Counted from the stretch's first letter, positions 25,401 to 36,260 are shown. The stretch: 64,000 bases of DNA from Steromphala cineraria (GCA_916613615.1 OU744732.1:62013227-62077226), one strand, 5' to 3'. A program made the numbers and translations. The notes: generated by a model from the letters alone, not told the origin.

Positions 25401-25906
25401 GTACATGATTTATAGGGAGATGGATGTTGGACACTTAAAAGGTGACTTTAGAATAACTGTTGGCTTGTTTCATACTTGTTTGTTGCGAATTTAATGTTCA
25501 CGGGCGACAGCTTGATTGTGTTTTACTTTTGTAGAAGAAACCTTTTTTTGTGAATGAATTAATGTTCTTTTAAAGGTAGTATTCCACATGTTGTAGGTTC
25601 AAGTTAGGTATTCTCAGACATGTATAATATGGAAACACTCTGGCCGCCTATTATGGTGCAATAAGATATGTATTAAACATCTAACATTAAATTGTTACTA
25701 AACGTGTTGGTACAGGCGAAGTCGTAGAGATATTTCGAGAATCGTAATAGTCATTTCTGTACAAAATGATATTTTTGGAGTGTTGAAGGCAGCTCATTTA
25801 AAATTTGTGTAGTTTTTGTAATGTATATTTATACCTAGGCATGTTGTAGATATAACCAACACTCTAATTGTTTTGATCTGTCAACATTTAAAATCGCCGA
25901 TACCTT

Positions 25907-26542
25907 AGTTACACATTCTCTCCCGAAAGAGGCAGCTCAGTCATACTTGAGTTAGCCTCTGTTCTATTACGGCTAATACACGGGATAGAAAGGTAGAAAT
26001 CTGATTGGAGGCAATCGAAGTTAGTTGTGCAATCAGCGACGTCGTTTCAAAAGTGGTCATTCGCAAAAGCTCGGCTATTCCCCTGTGGTTCGGCAAAGCT
26101 ATCGTTGAAATTTAACATCCAGGGGAGGTAATTCTTCCTTCTACAAAACGTTGCTTTTTACCTTCTCATAAGTTTTTATTTGGTAAATTATAAAATAAAA
26201 TTTATCATAAAACAAATAACAATTTACACAATTATAAAACAGTATGTTTCTAAAGAAAAACCCTATCCATATCTGATTTTCAAATATTTTACCTCTCACA
26301 CTGTAAATGAAAAAAAAACCTAAAGGCATGATGCTTTTGCAAGTCACTATACGACCGTTGAGAATTCCCCAAGTCGTGGATATCCAAAAGGTGTTTTCAT
26401 TGGCTGCAAATAAGGGAAATATTTCAAGTTACAACATTTTGCCGCTAGGGCAATCTGCAGGAACTCCAGGATCTTGGCGTAATAGAACAGAGGCTAACTC
26501 GGGTATGACTGAGCTGCCTCTGTGGGGAGAGAATGTAGTTAC
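25907..26542. mobile_element. MITE with ~65-bp terminal inverted repeats
   Basis: The left end (25911-25973) and the reverse complement of the right end (26476-26540) share 'gaggcagctcagtcatac' and 'gagttagcctctgttctatt', with few mismatches over about 65 bp. The interior (~500 bp) is AT-rich with no transposase. This is the form of a non-autonomous DNA transposon. The frame at 26307-26561 runs through the right arm and is not a gene. 25420-25900 to the left shows nothing recognisable. Confidence 0.8.
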
Positions 26543-26814
26543 ATGGTATAAACTTTTCTAATATATAGGATTGGTCAGAAATGTTTGAGATAATGTTATT
26601 AGCTCTTCAATCTTCAACAAGCATTCTATTTTGAGTATTATCAAAGGAGCACATTCTATTAGCTTACATGGTCACAAAAAGACAACAGAAAGGAGGGAAT
26701 AGCACACGTTTATCTGTGAGTAAATGTCACGTTGCAGTTGAGAAACGTGTAATAAGAATCGCCGTGTTCAGAGTAGAGCTGCTTCCGGTCAATGTAAATA
26801 TTGACAACTAGATA

Positions 26815-27016
26815 CAAATACACATAAATAGATGCACACCTACATACCTACATACATACACACATACACACACACGCACACACACGCACACACACATACA
26901 TACATACATACATACATACATACATACATACATACATACATACACACATACACACATACATACATACATACATACATACATACATACATACATACATACA
27001 TACATACATACATGCA
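26815..27016 (+). repeat. (CATA)n / (CACA)n microsatellite
   Basis: About 200 bp of tacatacata and cacacaca repeats. The long open frames on both strands are an effect of the repeat and not genes. Confidence 0.97.
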
Positions 27017-27021
27017 TACAC

Positions 27022-27092
27022 ACCATAACATAGCATAGCAAAGCACAGCATAGCTTAGCTTAGCTTAGCTTAGCATAGCATAGCATAGCATG
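27022..27092 (+). repeat. TAGCA / TAGCT short tandem repeat
   Basis: A pentamer array with a switch from 'catag' through 'cttag' and back to 'catag'. It abuts the microsatellite on its left and a fold-back region on its right. Confidence 0.95.
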
Positions 27093-27119
27093 TATATTAT
27101 AGAATATTTTTTCCCTATC

Positions 27120-27480
27120 GTTTACCTCGGTCCGATACTGTTTATCAGTATCGTACCTCGCGAAGAACTTTTCCCTCTGTCAGTGGATATACAATATCCA
27201 TATCTGACCTCTAAAGTGGACACATTGTTTACACACACTTTAATTAAACTGTAATTATACAACAATCTGACTACATTAATGTGATAATGTGAATAGTGGT
27301 TATTGAAGTCAATTGATATCATGGGAAATGTTGTAGTTTTCAAAGAATAAGCGAGCCTTATTGTGTATGGCAAATAGCGACCCAGCACTCGGCGTAAGCT
27401 GTGATATCGCCCTCTCGCTACCGCTCGAGGGGCGATATCACAGCTAACGCCTCGTGCTGAGGTCGCTATTTCACCCATAT
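27120..27480. mobile_element. Fold-back / MITE-like element
   Basis: 27372-27471 is a near-perfect inverted repeat with ~41-bp arms ('aaatagcgac...gatatcgcc') around an 18-bp loop, and it would form a long hairpin. A second small hairpin with stem CGATACTG/CAGTATCG lies at 27133-27156. No coding sequence; the 118-codon minus-strand frame across it is a by-product of the palindrome. Confidence 0.75.
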
Positions 27481-27714
27481 CTAGTAATTAGCATAAACCC
27501 CCATGTTGCTAGCCAATCAGATTGCACTAACATAGGTCAAGATTTAAGATATTCAGAAATCTTCAGTTAGAATTACATGAGACATTGACCTGGACAGTTT
27601 ACTTTGGCAATTGGACCTATCACTAGCTGAATTTGTGATTTGTGTCAGAGGGATATATTCCAAATGTTTATGTGCATCATCTTTTTAGTTCTTTGGAAGT
27701 TGAGAGTGTGACTA

Positions 27715-28060
27715 AATGAATACTCCTAAACCAATCAAGATATCATAATGAAATTAATACAGATGCCCACATAAAAGTAGCATCTTGAAGATTAAAAAGT
27801 CCAAGATGGTCACCAATTTAGCCATAGATATACAAAAATGTTATACAAAACCCTACTGCTTGTTAACAAATCATGATTATGTCATTCTTGTATTAATGTT
27901 TGTTCAAACTCTAGTGGTTTCCAACAGAAGAATAGCATTTTAAAAGATAAAAAAATCATGATGGCAGCCATAATCAATTATCATATAAAAGATGGTTACA
28001 CAATTAAACCATATTACCACATCATTCATTTTAAGGTGAGCTTCTGTACCCTCGGTACTT
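27715..28060 (+). repeat. Diverged relative of the 156-bp satellite element, right end
   Basis: It holds 'tactcctaaaccaatcaaga', 'tatcataatgaaatt', 'gtccaagatgg' and 'aaaaatcatgatggcagcca', clearly related to the array monomer. It ends near 'ttttaaggtgagctt', the inverted counterpart of 'agctcacct' that opens the satellite block at 4050. Confidence 0.55.
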
Positions 28061-28677
28061 TTATTGGTATTGTTAAAACCAAAGTGTTTCAGCTTTTCAA
28101 AGTCTTTACCTAGAAGCAGTAACTATCTTGGATAATGTTTCATACACATTGTACTCTTCAAGAGTGTGTTAGTATAAGCATTCCTTAAGTCATGCTTCAT
28201 GCACGGGTAATGTAATTTTGAATGAATGCTATGTTTACAGGTTCATGTAAAGTTGTTTTTTTTTTTTTTTTTTCAAATTTGGATGTATTCTCTCATGTGT
28301 TGAGATCTTTATTCAATGTTGAAAGTTTCATGTTATATTTCTGTCCAGTTTTGAATTGTCTACTTTTATTGTGCAAATCATTTAAAGTCAAGTTATCTAA
28401 AATGTAATCCCATATTTTGCCATTACCCCAATTTTATTTTTGGAATGATAAAATACAGCTTTAGATCAGTCCTATATATGTTGTTTGATGCCTGCTCTGC
28501 TGTGATACTGCGCACATCACCACAGAGTAGATACTGCAACTTTATATCAAATTTTAAACTGATGTCTATGTTCTTTGGGATCAAATTAGCTACTTGTCCC
28601 TGAGTATATTTACATCAACTATTATTCTTTATTGCAAATTTATTCGAGTGGTACTCATATTTGTAAGGCGGGAGTGA
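28061..28677 (+). other. Possible 3' internal region of the LTR element, with purine tract
   Basis: Non-coding and AT-rich, with a T17 run at 28255. It ends in AAGGCGGGAG at 28665-28674, directly before the LTR copy. A purine-rich tract in this place is the plus-strand primer expected of a Ty3/gypsy element, so the LTR at 28678 is more likely a true 3' LTR than a solo LTR. Confidence 0.5.
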
Positions 28678-28870
28678 TGTGAAATATGGAATTATGTTAT
28701 GCTATAAATGGTCTAAGGGAGATAATCCCATTCTGGTTGTATTCTTTAGCGGTATGGTATCGAGAGGCCTCAAAGGGAGGTTACTCTCGCTTGACGGTGA
28801 GAACCAAGATGGCGTCTGACCATGCGGTCAGTGAATGTACCAAACGATCATGAATAAAACGATTCTGCAC
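28678..28870 (+). mobile_element. LTR (3') of the same element, outside the array
   Basis: Bases 28678-28865 match 2239-2426 with one difference (28802). They are followed by TGCA and then the pentamer ACTAA (28871-28875), which equals 2234-2238 just left of the arrayed LTR. The right flank 'actaatcaaggggtctgtac' is the exact continuation of the host repeat that stops at 2238. Confidence 0.85.
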
Positions 28871-29441
28871 ACTAATCAAGGGGTCTGTACATAATATATT
28901 AGCTTTCTATGCCTTATGGTTTTGGAGAAGAAGATGAAAATAGGTTTTAAAGGTGTGGCTCCCTGTGACCCTTATTTTGAGACACAGGGCCACCAAAGCT
29001 ACACTTAATAATCCTCATCAGTCAAGGAGTCTTTACATAAAGTTTCATCATTCTACATTATGGTTCTGGAGAAGATGAAAATAGGTTTTCAGGGTGTGGC
29101 CCCTGTGGCCCTTATAAGGGGTCACAGGGCAACCAAAGCTACAATTTATAATCCTCACTAGTCAAGGAGTCTGTACACAAAGTTTAAGCTTTCTAGGGTT
29201 TATGCTTCTGGAGAAGAAGATTAGGGCCACAGGGCCACCAAAGTTACAATTAATAATCCTCACTGTCAAGGAGTTTGTACACAAAGTTTCAGTTGTTCTA
29301 TGCCTTATGGTTCTGGAGAAGAAGTCGAAATTAAATAAAGTTTACGGACGGATGGACGGCTGGATGGACGGATTGGCGGACGGATGCCGGACACCATGGC
29401 ATGCCATAAGCCAATGGGGACAAACAGGCCAGATGAGCTAA
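28871..29441 (+). repeat. Host interspersed repeat, tandemly reiterated
   Basis: About three to four rounds of a block with 'caaggagtctgtacacaaag', 'ttctggagaagaagatgaaa' and 'ccaccaaagctaca' precede a GGACGGATGGACGG stretch and the terminal 'ggccagatgagctaaa'. This is the most complete member of the family in the window and serves as its reference. Confidence 0.8.
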
Positions 29442-30520
29442 ATATAAATCACATACTTTTGTCACGAAAAATATTTTTTTTATGCAAAATGATAATAAAG
29501 TGTTATTGTACATTAGTTTGACCTTAATGTATAAAATGATCAATGTGGAAATGTAAACGTGACATCACAGGCCTCAATGGACGTGAATTTGTTCATCAGA
29601 AATGAATAAGAAACCTTCTATGATTGTTTAAAGACGCTCTACAAAGACGGTAAAAGCCTGAAAGACAGTGATCATGTAAAATGAACATGACAACATGCAA
29701 AGGTGGTAGAAACCTTGAAGAAAAAGGACATCAGTTTAACATGACGGCATACAACCATTCGAAAGGAAGCGGACATGTAAATATAACCAGACGGTAAATA
29801 AACACCGTAAGCACCCGAAATTAAGATAACTATGAGATATAAGCACTTTATTCAGTTGAAACCTCTTGATGACATTTCTTGCCTATAACAACCTACACTC
29901 GTACGCCTGAAACCACGTATCACTTATATAGTTCATGATATAAGAATAATCAACGATTTGCGAGTAATAAAGGATATATAGTCGCAAAGCGGCAATAACA
30001 GGATTCAGCCAAATATATGAGCTCCTACGACCATTTTAAGCCTTAGGTCGAAATTACGATTTCTAGCGATTTTAGCAGTATTCTTAGTTTACAGAACGTT
30101 GGAGATACGTTTTCCGATGTCCTGTGGTGATGTGCAAGGATTTAGTGACATAAATCGAATTTACATGACTTTTTCTCGTGTTTGCATCAAATATCTACAA
30201 CCACAAAGTGAAGAACACCCAGCTGGCAGTAAATGCACATTTCAAAGTCCAAAAGGGTGATAGGCAATTCGGAAAAAAAGAGTCAATTTAGAAAGTCACA
30301 CCCATGCCGAGTCGAATCTGTCAATACTTTATAGGTTGGAATGAGCAAGCCCTTCTTGATATACTAAATGCAAGTGGCAAGTAGCATATGCAACTCACTA
30401 TGCCCTTTTCATTAAGGGAAGGTGCATTTGATTGTACCTACGCACCGACCCGTGCGTTAGGTAAGGCTATAGTGCTTATCAATTCTTTGTCTCCTGTTGT
30501 CCCTAATACCCCCATTTCAC
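29442..30520. other. No recognisable feature
   Basis: AT-rich unique sequence. No domain-bearing reading frame, splice-supported exon or repeat is seen. Confidence 0.5.
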
Positions 30521-30850
30521 TGAGATACGGACCCCTACGGTACTCGCGGACGTTCGCGGAATCGCCTCTTCGGAAGAGTTTCGGTATTCTACGCGGAAAA
30601 TAGTACAAAATCCTACGGAAAATGTACAATTCACATTCTTTGGGAATACTTTCGGGACGCTCACGGATCCTACGGAACACATACGGTTAAACTAAGACAC
30701 AACTACGGCTAGCAGGCGGAAAAACTGCGGAACACAAAGGAATGAGTTCGGATGATAACGGTAAACATTTGGATAATTAGAGGAGCACACTAGGAAGCTA
30801 CGGAAAATGCAAAAAGGTGAAAAACGGAAGCAAAAAGGAGAACCTCTATG
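30521..30850 (+). repeat. Degenerate CGG-phased repeat
   Basis: CGGA or CGGT recurs at intervals of roughly 10-14 bp ('tacggacccc', 'tacggtactcg', 'cggacgttcg', 'cggaatcg...'), then more loosely to about 30840. It is too degenerate to define a monomer. The open frames on both strands here (30388-30603, 30438-30680 and 30692-30901) probably reflect this periodicity. Confidence 0.45.
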
Positions 30851-30899
30851 CCTCTTACCCAGAAGATTAGTGCAGATATATCGTACGAAAACCATCACC

Positions 30900-31962
30900 A
30901 CTAATTGCTGACAATTGACTGCACCAATTTTTTTGTTTGCAGAAAGCTAGACTTCACAACATAAACCCTTGTAATTCAACACGTTTGCTGAATTTGACAT
31001 CCACGAAATATTGTAACATGACTTTGGTAAATACTCGTTTCTGATTGGTTGATTTTAAGAATTTCCCAGTGTTGAATGACAATGAACACCCGCAAATTTG
31101 CTGAGGCGAATCACCGCGAAAGGATACATTATTTGGTCCGCCTCAACATTAAAATGTTCTGATTCTCCCAATATTCGTGCCCGATTCACATTTTACTGTT
31201 ATTGTTGTCATTTTCTAACTTGCGCAATCCCGTAGATGCCAAAAATCCTTTTCTATTTACTTTTAGTTTTATGTAACTAAACTTTCATAATTGGCTAAGT
31301 TTCTCCTAATTTGCCGCCTTGTGCCATGCGGCCGGTTTCTTTCGAATGCCGTTCCCATGGCACCACTTCACAAAGGCCAACGGTTATGACGTCATAATGA
31401 TCACGTTACCGTCACAATGGTCTAGGCTAGTTTAAGATATTTGTTCAGTCGGGTTTGTTCCTGTTAGTTTATGAATTATATAACTGATTTCTCTCTCATA
31501 AATGTCACAGTGAAAACTATAAGATCTCATCTTTATGAGTGCAACTGATTTGCAATAAAAGAAAACTATTTTAATGTCTATAACACTGGGAATTGCTTCT
31601 TCTTTAGAATCCTTGCAACTCAAAATTCCCTACGCAAAAATAGAGTTCGCTCTTAAAATGCTTATAACTATCGCCGTCGGTTTTAAACTAAATTTGCGGG
31701 TGTTGAATAACAATGAATCCCGGAAATTTGACATTTTTGTAATGTCTCTTCGCAAGCAAGGAATATTATTTTTATTGAAATCAAAAGAATCAAAAGTTTA
31801 TTAGAATATATGATTTTTGCAATAATACACAATAGTTGTTGAAAATAGGGATGTCATTTCAACAACCAGAGACTCTTCTCTGTTGTGCAATGTAAACATG
31901 CTTTAAAGTGTGAAAGTCAATTAGGTTGTGTTTGGAATCCATTCATTCCATTCTATGACTCA
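30900..31962. other. Non-coding, with a CRE-like palindrome
   Basis: A locally GC-richer patch at 31310-31430 contains a perfect TGACGTCA (about 31388). A second perfect TGACGTCA occurs near 32931. The region follows the stop codon of the minus-strand gene and would include its 3' UTR. Nothing else is recognised. Confidence 0.4.
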
Positions 31963-32058
31963 CTATGAGTATTCCCCTGTCCCCCATACACGACTCCTGC
32001 AGTATTTGCTGTCTCGGAACTCCCACCAGTAGGTCCTGTCGCAGTCACCGGATATTTT
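31963..32058 (-). CDS. Terminal coding exon of an unrecognised minus-strand gene
   Basis: On the minus strand a good acceptor ('tttatttagtttcag'-like, ending at 32059) is followed by 96 nt in phase 0 that encode KISGDCDRTYWWEFRDSKYC and 11 more residues, then a stop (31963-31965). The composition (three W, two C, many charged residues) is protein-like and unlike the AT-rich surroundings. It joins in frame with the exon at 32317-32481 across a 258-bp intron with GT (gtaatc) and AG ends. I do not recognise the family. The gene must have exons further upstream (higher coordinates). Confidence 0.6.
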   Translation of the reverse strand, partial: KISGDCDRTYWWEFRDSKYCRSRVWGTGEYS

Positions 32059-32316
32059 CTGAAACTAAAATAAATGAGAATAGTAGAAAAAACTCAAGGA
32101 AATGATCTAAATAAATTCCCGTTTCCTGACAGCTGACCACACTTCCATTGTTAACTTTAAATATATAATGAAAGGCTTAGTTGAGAATGTGGCCACAAAT
32201 CTAATCAAACACATTATGTTGTAAGTAGGTTATATTCATCTATCCACATTTTCGAATTACATGTATTTTCTGCTACATCAGTGTATTTGTAGCTTTTTTT
32301 TGGGAGGGAAGATTAC

Positions 32317-32481
32317 CTTGTGTTCAGAAAAGACACAGAAGTAGGTTGGCAGTGAATGGGGTGGGTAAAGATTGGTGACCTTATGATCCACGTAAATCGG
32401 GATTTGATTATTAAAAAAGAAAACATCACACCTTTTGGAAGGGCAGGTTCCCATGGTCAGAAATTTTTTACTTTCGTTGAT
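32317..32481 (-). CDS. Internal coding exon of the same minus-strand gene
   Basis: The acceptor 'tattacttgttttcag' (ending at 32482) and donor AAG|gtaatc (at 32316) flank 165 nt, exactly 55 codons, phase 0 at both ends. The product starts INESKKFLTMGTCPSKRCDV and ends YFCVFSEHK, with four cysteines and no stop. Phase compatibility with the next exon is the main support. Four cysteines here plus two in the last exon suggest a disulphide-bonded secreted or extracellular domain (inference). No family is recognised. Confidence 0.6.
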
Positions 32482-32550
32482 CTGAAAACAAGTAATACAT
32501 GTTTGCACTTCTGTAAAATCGTTCGAGAAATTTAACATATGTAGAGAATA

Positions 32551-32683
32551 CTAAGCGAATGGTAAGGTGATAACATTTTTAGATAACGAGTGTATAGAAT
32601 TGGTATCAGATGAACGATTGAATCTGATACCACATTCTATTCACTAGTTGCTTAAAAACTGTATCACATTACCATTCGTTTAG
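32551..32683. mobile_element. Fold-back element, ~60-bp arms
   Basis: The left arm 32551-32611 and the reverse complement of 32622-32683 both read 'ctaa(g/a)cgaatggtaa' through 'ggtatcagat', with about 80% identity, around a 10-bp loop. It is MITE-like and has no coding capacity. 32690-33300 beyond it holds only AT-rich sequence with an AATAT microsatellite at 33143-33166. Confidence 0.75.
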
Positions 32684-33368
32684 GGTTTTTTTATTACTCA
32701 ACCCTTGGTTCTAATGTTGGTATGAAAGTCGTGAAAACAAAAATCAGCTAATAAGTAACAATCGCGAAAGCAGCGTATGAATAAGTCAAATTGAAATACT
32801 TCGCTAATTTTTGGTTCTGTACACATGCCATATGTCAATAAACATGAAAAATAGTTTGTTTAGGAAGTATTTCATTTTCAAAAGATTAATTTAGAAAACA
32901 AACACTTATAGGCATTGACAAATTTCAACGTGACGTCAATGTGAACGACCGCAGTGGTTATTTAGAGATTTTTGTATTTGTCCCGCAATTTTTCTAACGG
33001 GCAGATACCTGACATCCCGGTCACTTTGCATGCTCACATCAACACCTTAACAGTAATTCCAAGACCAAGAAAAAAATACACACATACTAGAGAGTCAGAC
33101 CTTTCATTTGCACCATCACATGTTATGTTTACAAGTATATAAAATAATATAATATAATATAATTCTCCAGTAAAATTCATTAAACGCCTTATACAAACAT
33201 CACTAATGAACAAGTGTACCAAATTTCAAGAAAAGTTATCAGCCATCAAACATATCAAAACCCCCATTTGGTGCTTTCCATATAAGGGCAACTATTTCTG
33301 TCGAATTCAATAAAACGTTACAGGTAGTAAGTACCGGTATATCCAATTACCAATAAATGCACAAATGC

Positions 33369-33479
33369 TCAGGTCTCAAGTCCAAACACATGTATCCTGA
33401 CAGGGAACTTGTCATCTGATTTGAAAGGCTGGTTGATCTGGAAAACTTGTTTCTGCAGGGTAGCGCAATGCTCATCATT
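33369..33479 (-). CDS. Candidate terminal exon, minus strand (weak)
   Basis: An acceptor ('cttatacagtttcag', ending at 33480) is followed by 37 codons in phase 0 starting NDEHCATLQKQVFQINQPFK and ending at a TGA. A further possible piece upstream (33541-33600) would join in phase 0 but needs a 59-bp intron. The plus strand of the same DNA is also open for about 25 codons, so the strand call is uncertain. No family is recognised. Confidence 0.28.
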   Translation of the reverse strand, partial: NDEHCATLQKQVFQINQPFKSDDKFPVRIHVFGLET

Positions 33480-34055
33480 CTGAAACTGTATAAGATATCA
33501 TAAAAAAGTAACTTTTCCTGCAAATGTTCATCAAATACTTTAAAATCAACAATCAACTGGTTGCCCTTATTTCCACACCAGACTGTGAGGGTATCTCCAG
33601 CTCAGTATATGTGCTTCGCCCTTGGCCGGCCAAGCGACCCAAGTCACAAGAAGCCAGTTTTCATGTCTCTAAAGGGTATGAGACTGTTTGAGTATACATA
33701 AATGGCCAATTGCTGGAATGTGACTAACTGCCTTCGACGTTCTGACGTCTCCCGAGTGCGCCAAACCAACATTATAACATATGTTTACAGGCACCACCAG
33801 TGAGCAGAGGAGACAGCAACAGTGATTTTTAGTCAGAATGTGTAGTTTCAATAGTAAACTAGAAAGTGTTTTTACCCGTAAAAACAGATGTCTCCCCCTT
33901 CCTCAAATGCTCCAAACCTCTAAACAATACTATCATAAAGCACCATTAATGTTCTCGGTATAATTCAACTTGAATAAATAACCTATCAACTCCACAATTG
34001 TAGCAAACAAAATATTCAAAATTCTAAATGATTTGATGCTGAAACCCTTGAAAAA

Positions 34056-34213
34056 GACTAAGTCCAAATTGTTGCCATGGAAATAAAAAAGAACTAAATT
34101 TAAAAAAATCTATAACCTCCAAAAGGCACATCTACATGATATGGAGAGACAGTATACCAAGTTTGGTGATGATCGGTCACATAGTTTTAGAGATCTGCTC
34201 CGGAAACGAACAC
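34056..34213 (+). repeat. Interspersed repeat, copy A
   Basis: It begins 'gactaagtccaaatt', contains 'cctccaaaaggcacatctac' and 'accaagtttggtgatgatc', and ends 'gctccggaaacgaa'. It is about 90% identical to 34900-35055, 844 bp downstream in the same direction. Non-coding. Confidence 0.8.
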
Positions 34214-34459
34214 TACCCTTGAATATATCATATAGTAGAAAGTATGTTAAAAAGGCAAAAACAGAATTGAAACTTCATACAGTTTTTTTCAAGCTAAGGA
34301 TAACTCAGCGCAGGGACCCAAGACAGAATATTTAATTTCATATCCCATAAGGGAACAATCGATTGGTCAGCTACCGCTGGTCACTCACGGAAACAAGATC
34401 AATGAACGTTTTTGGCAGTGTGGGACGTTCTACTCACAGCCCATAGGGGCTCTCCTCAT

Positions 34460-34474
34460 AGAGCGAGAGAGAGC

Positions 34475-34505
<31 letters not shown>

Positions 34506-34526
34506 CGAGAGAGAGAGAGAGAGAGT
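34460..34526 (+). repeat. (GA)n microsatellite with GAGC interruptions
   Basis: Sixty-odd bases of gaga with periodic 'gcga' steps. Confidence 0.95.
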
Positions 34527-34899
34527 AAATGGAAAACATTATTTAGAAAACATAAGGGATAAGTAATAACTTGTAGAGGCAAGGGATAAGTAATAACTTG
34601 TAGAGACATAAGAAATATGATAATGAATTACCATAAATTAAATATGTTCCCTTAAATAGTGGTGCGGGCCCTGAGCTCGGGGCTCTTGGACTCACACCCT
34701 CTATGAACACTGATGTCTATGTACGAAGAAAGAAATACATGATGGGAGATCAAAAGGAAGTGTTCTGTTTTATTTGATGTTGTCTGCCTGTGAGACGAAC
34801 CAAATGACTTGATTGAAAGGTGCTCAAACCAAAGGAGCTATATACCCCCGCACGCAAGAAGGACTCAAAATAACACTAAAGCAAAATAGTGATAAATAA

Positions 34900-35135
34900 G
34901 ACTAAGTCCAAATTATTACCATGGAAATAAAAAAAATATTTTTTTAAAGAAATTATTACCTCCAAAAGGCACATCTACATGATATGGAGAGACAGTATAC
35001 CAAGTTTGGTGATGATCTGTTACATAGTTTTAGAGATATGCTCCGGAAACGAAATGGGAACGCCGACGCCAACGCCAACGCCAACGCCGACGGGAACTCA
35101 GCTAAAACCAATATGTCTCCCGACCCTTCGGGGGG
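34900..35135 (+). repeat. Interspersed repeat, copy B, with AACGCC minisatellite
   Basis: The first 156 bp repeat copy A. It continues into 'gccaacgccaacgccaacgc' and the short hairpin 'tctcccgacccttcggggggaga', the family's usual 3' end. Copy A lacks this tail. Confidence 0.75.
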
Positions 35136-35184
35136 AGACATAAGAAGTGACAAAAGTCATACTGACCACTGAGTAATATCTTAC

Positions 35185-35300
35185 CTAAAGTCACCGAGGT
35201 CACACTTCTGTGCTATTATTGGGACTGTTCTATAAGCCCGTCACTCCGTCTTCTACAGTGGCGATGCTTCTCGTAGCTTGTGGATTAGGTCTATGCACCT
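35185..35300 (-). other. Candidate spliced exon without a usable through-frame
   Basis: On the minus strand a strong acceptor (cttgttcttgcag, ending at 35301) and a strong donor (TTTAG|gtaaga, at 35184) bound 116 nt. All three frames contain stops; phase 0 reads RCIDLIHKLREASPL and stops at 35253-35255. It could be the last coding exon of an upstream gene with an intron in its 3' UTR, a 5' UTR exon of the minus-strand gene at 32 kb, or a poison exon. It has no ATG. Confidence 0.35.
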
Positions 35301-35876
35301 CTGCAAGAACAAGATGAGAAATTTCAACATGAAAAACAGTGTTAAACATCAGCTACATGAAATATTGAAGACGGAACTAAGTGTTGAGAACTTAAAAGTT
35401 TATACTGACATTGAAAAAATAGAAATAACAGTCTAGAAATAAGATTTGCCGGATATTGGATATCGTAAACCATAACCACCTCTCATTAATGGACCAAGAA
35501 CATGTGCTATTGACAAAAAAATGTGTCTAGGTGATCTCTTGGATCAGTTCCGTCTTTACGTCTTTGTGTAAAATTGATAAGGAAGCAGACTATAAAAAAG
35601 TGCAATAAGGATATTGTTGCTGTTAAAAGAATATTATTACACCAAGGACAGCAGCTTGTTAAAAGGTTTTTAAAATCTTTAGTTTGTTACTATTTAATAC
35701 ATCTAAACATACTATACATCAAAGGATGCACTTGTAAAAGACACTTATATTTTGTAAAGGTACCTTATTATAAAAATATTAACAGTAAAAGTGTCATATG
35801 CTGCTTGTAGGCATCGTCAGCTGTTCTGTATAACAGGTCGAGTATTAGGCTAAATTATTCATTTCTTGAGATAAAG

Positions 35877-36260
35877 TTTGATATTTGCGACAGATCACAT
35901 CGCTTACCGTTTCTTCACTTTTAAATGGGCATAGACAAATGATATATGCCAACAAAGACAATTCTCTCCTCTGCACGATGATGAAAACGATTTTCGAATA
36001 TATCTAAAGGTTAAGGAGGTCTAGAGGTCGCTAGGGGATTAGTGTCCGCCATCTTGATGGAAAAAATATGATATTTGCGACAGATGTCGCATCGCTCACC
36101 GTTTCTTTACTAGTTCATGCTCATATGCATATAATCTATACTAATAAAAACAATTCTTTCCTCTACACGAGGGTGAAAGCAATGTTCAAATATCTCTAAT
36201 GGTTCGGAAGATAGGAATGCCGCACGGTGAGTGCTGTCGGTGAATTTGAGGGAAAAAGTA
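35877..36260 (+). repeat. Diverged tandem duplication, period ~190 bp
   Basis: 'tgatatttgcgacagat', 'atcgct.accgtttctt', 'acaattct.tcctct.cacga' and 'gaatat/caaatatctctaa' occur in the same order in both halves (start 35879 and 36069). Non-coding. An ATGGCGGAC-type start on the minus strand near 36055 leads only to a 13-codon frame. Confidence 0.7.

Noticed and set aside
26808..27051. Several open frames on both strands
   Set aside because: They arise from the (CATA)n/(CACA)n microsatellite, which has no stop codons in most frames.
27122..27478. 118-codon minus-strand frame
   Set aside because: It covers a palindromic fold-back element and has no recognisable protein pattern.
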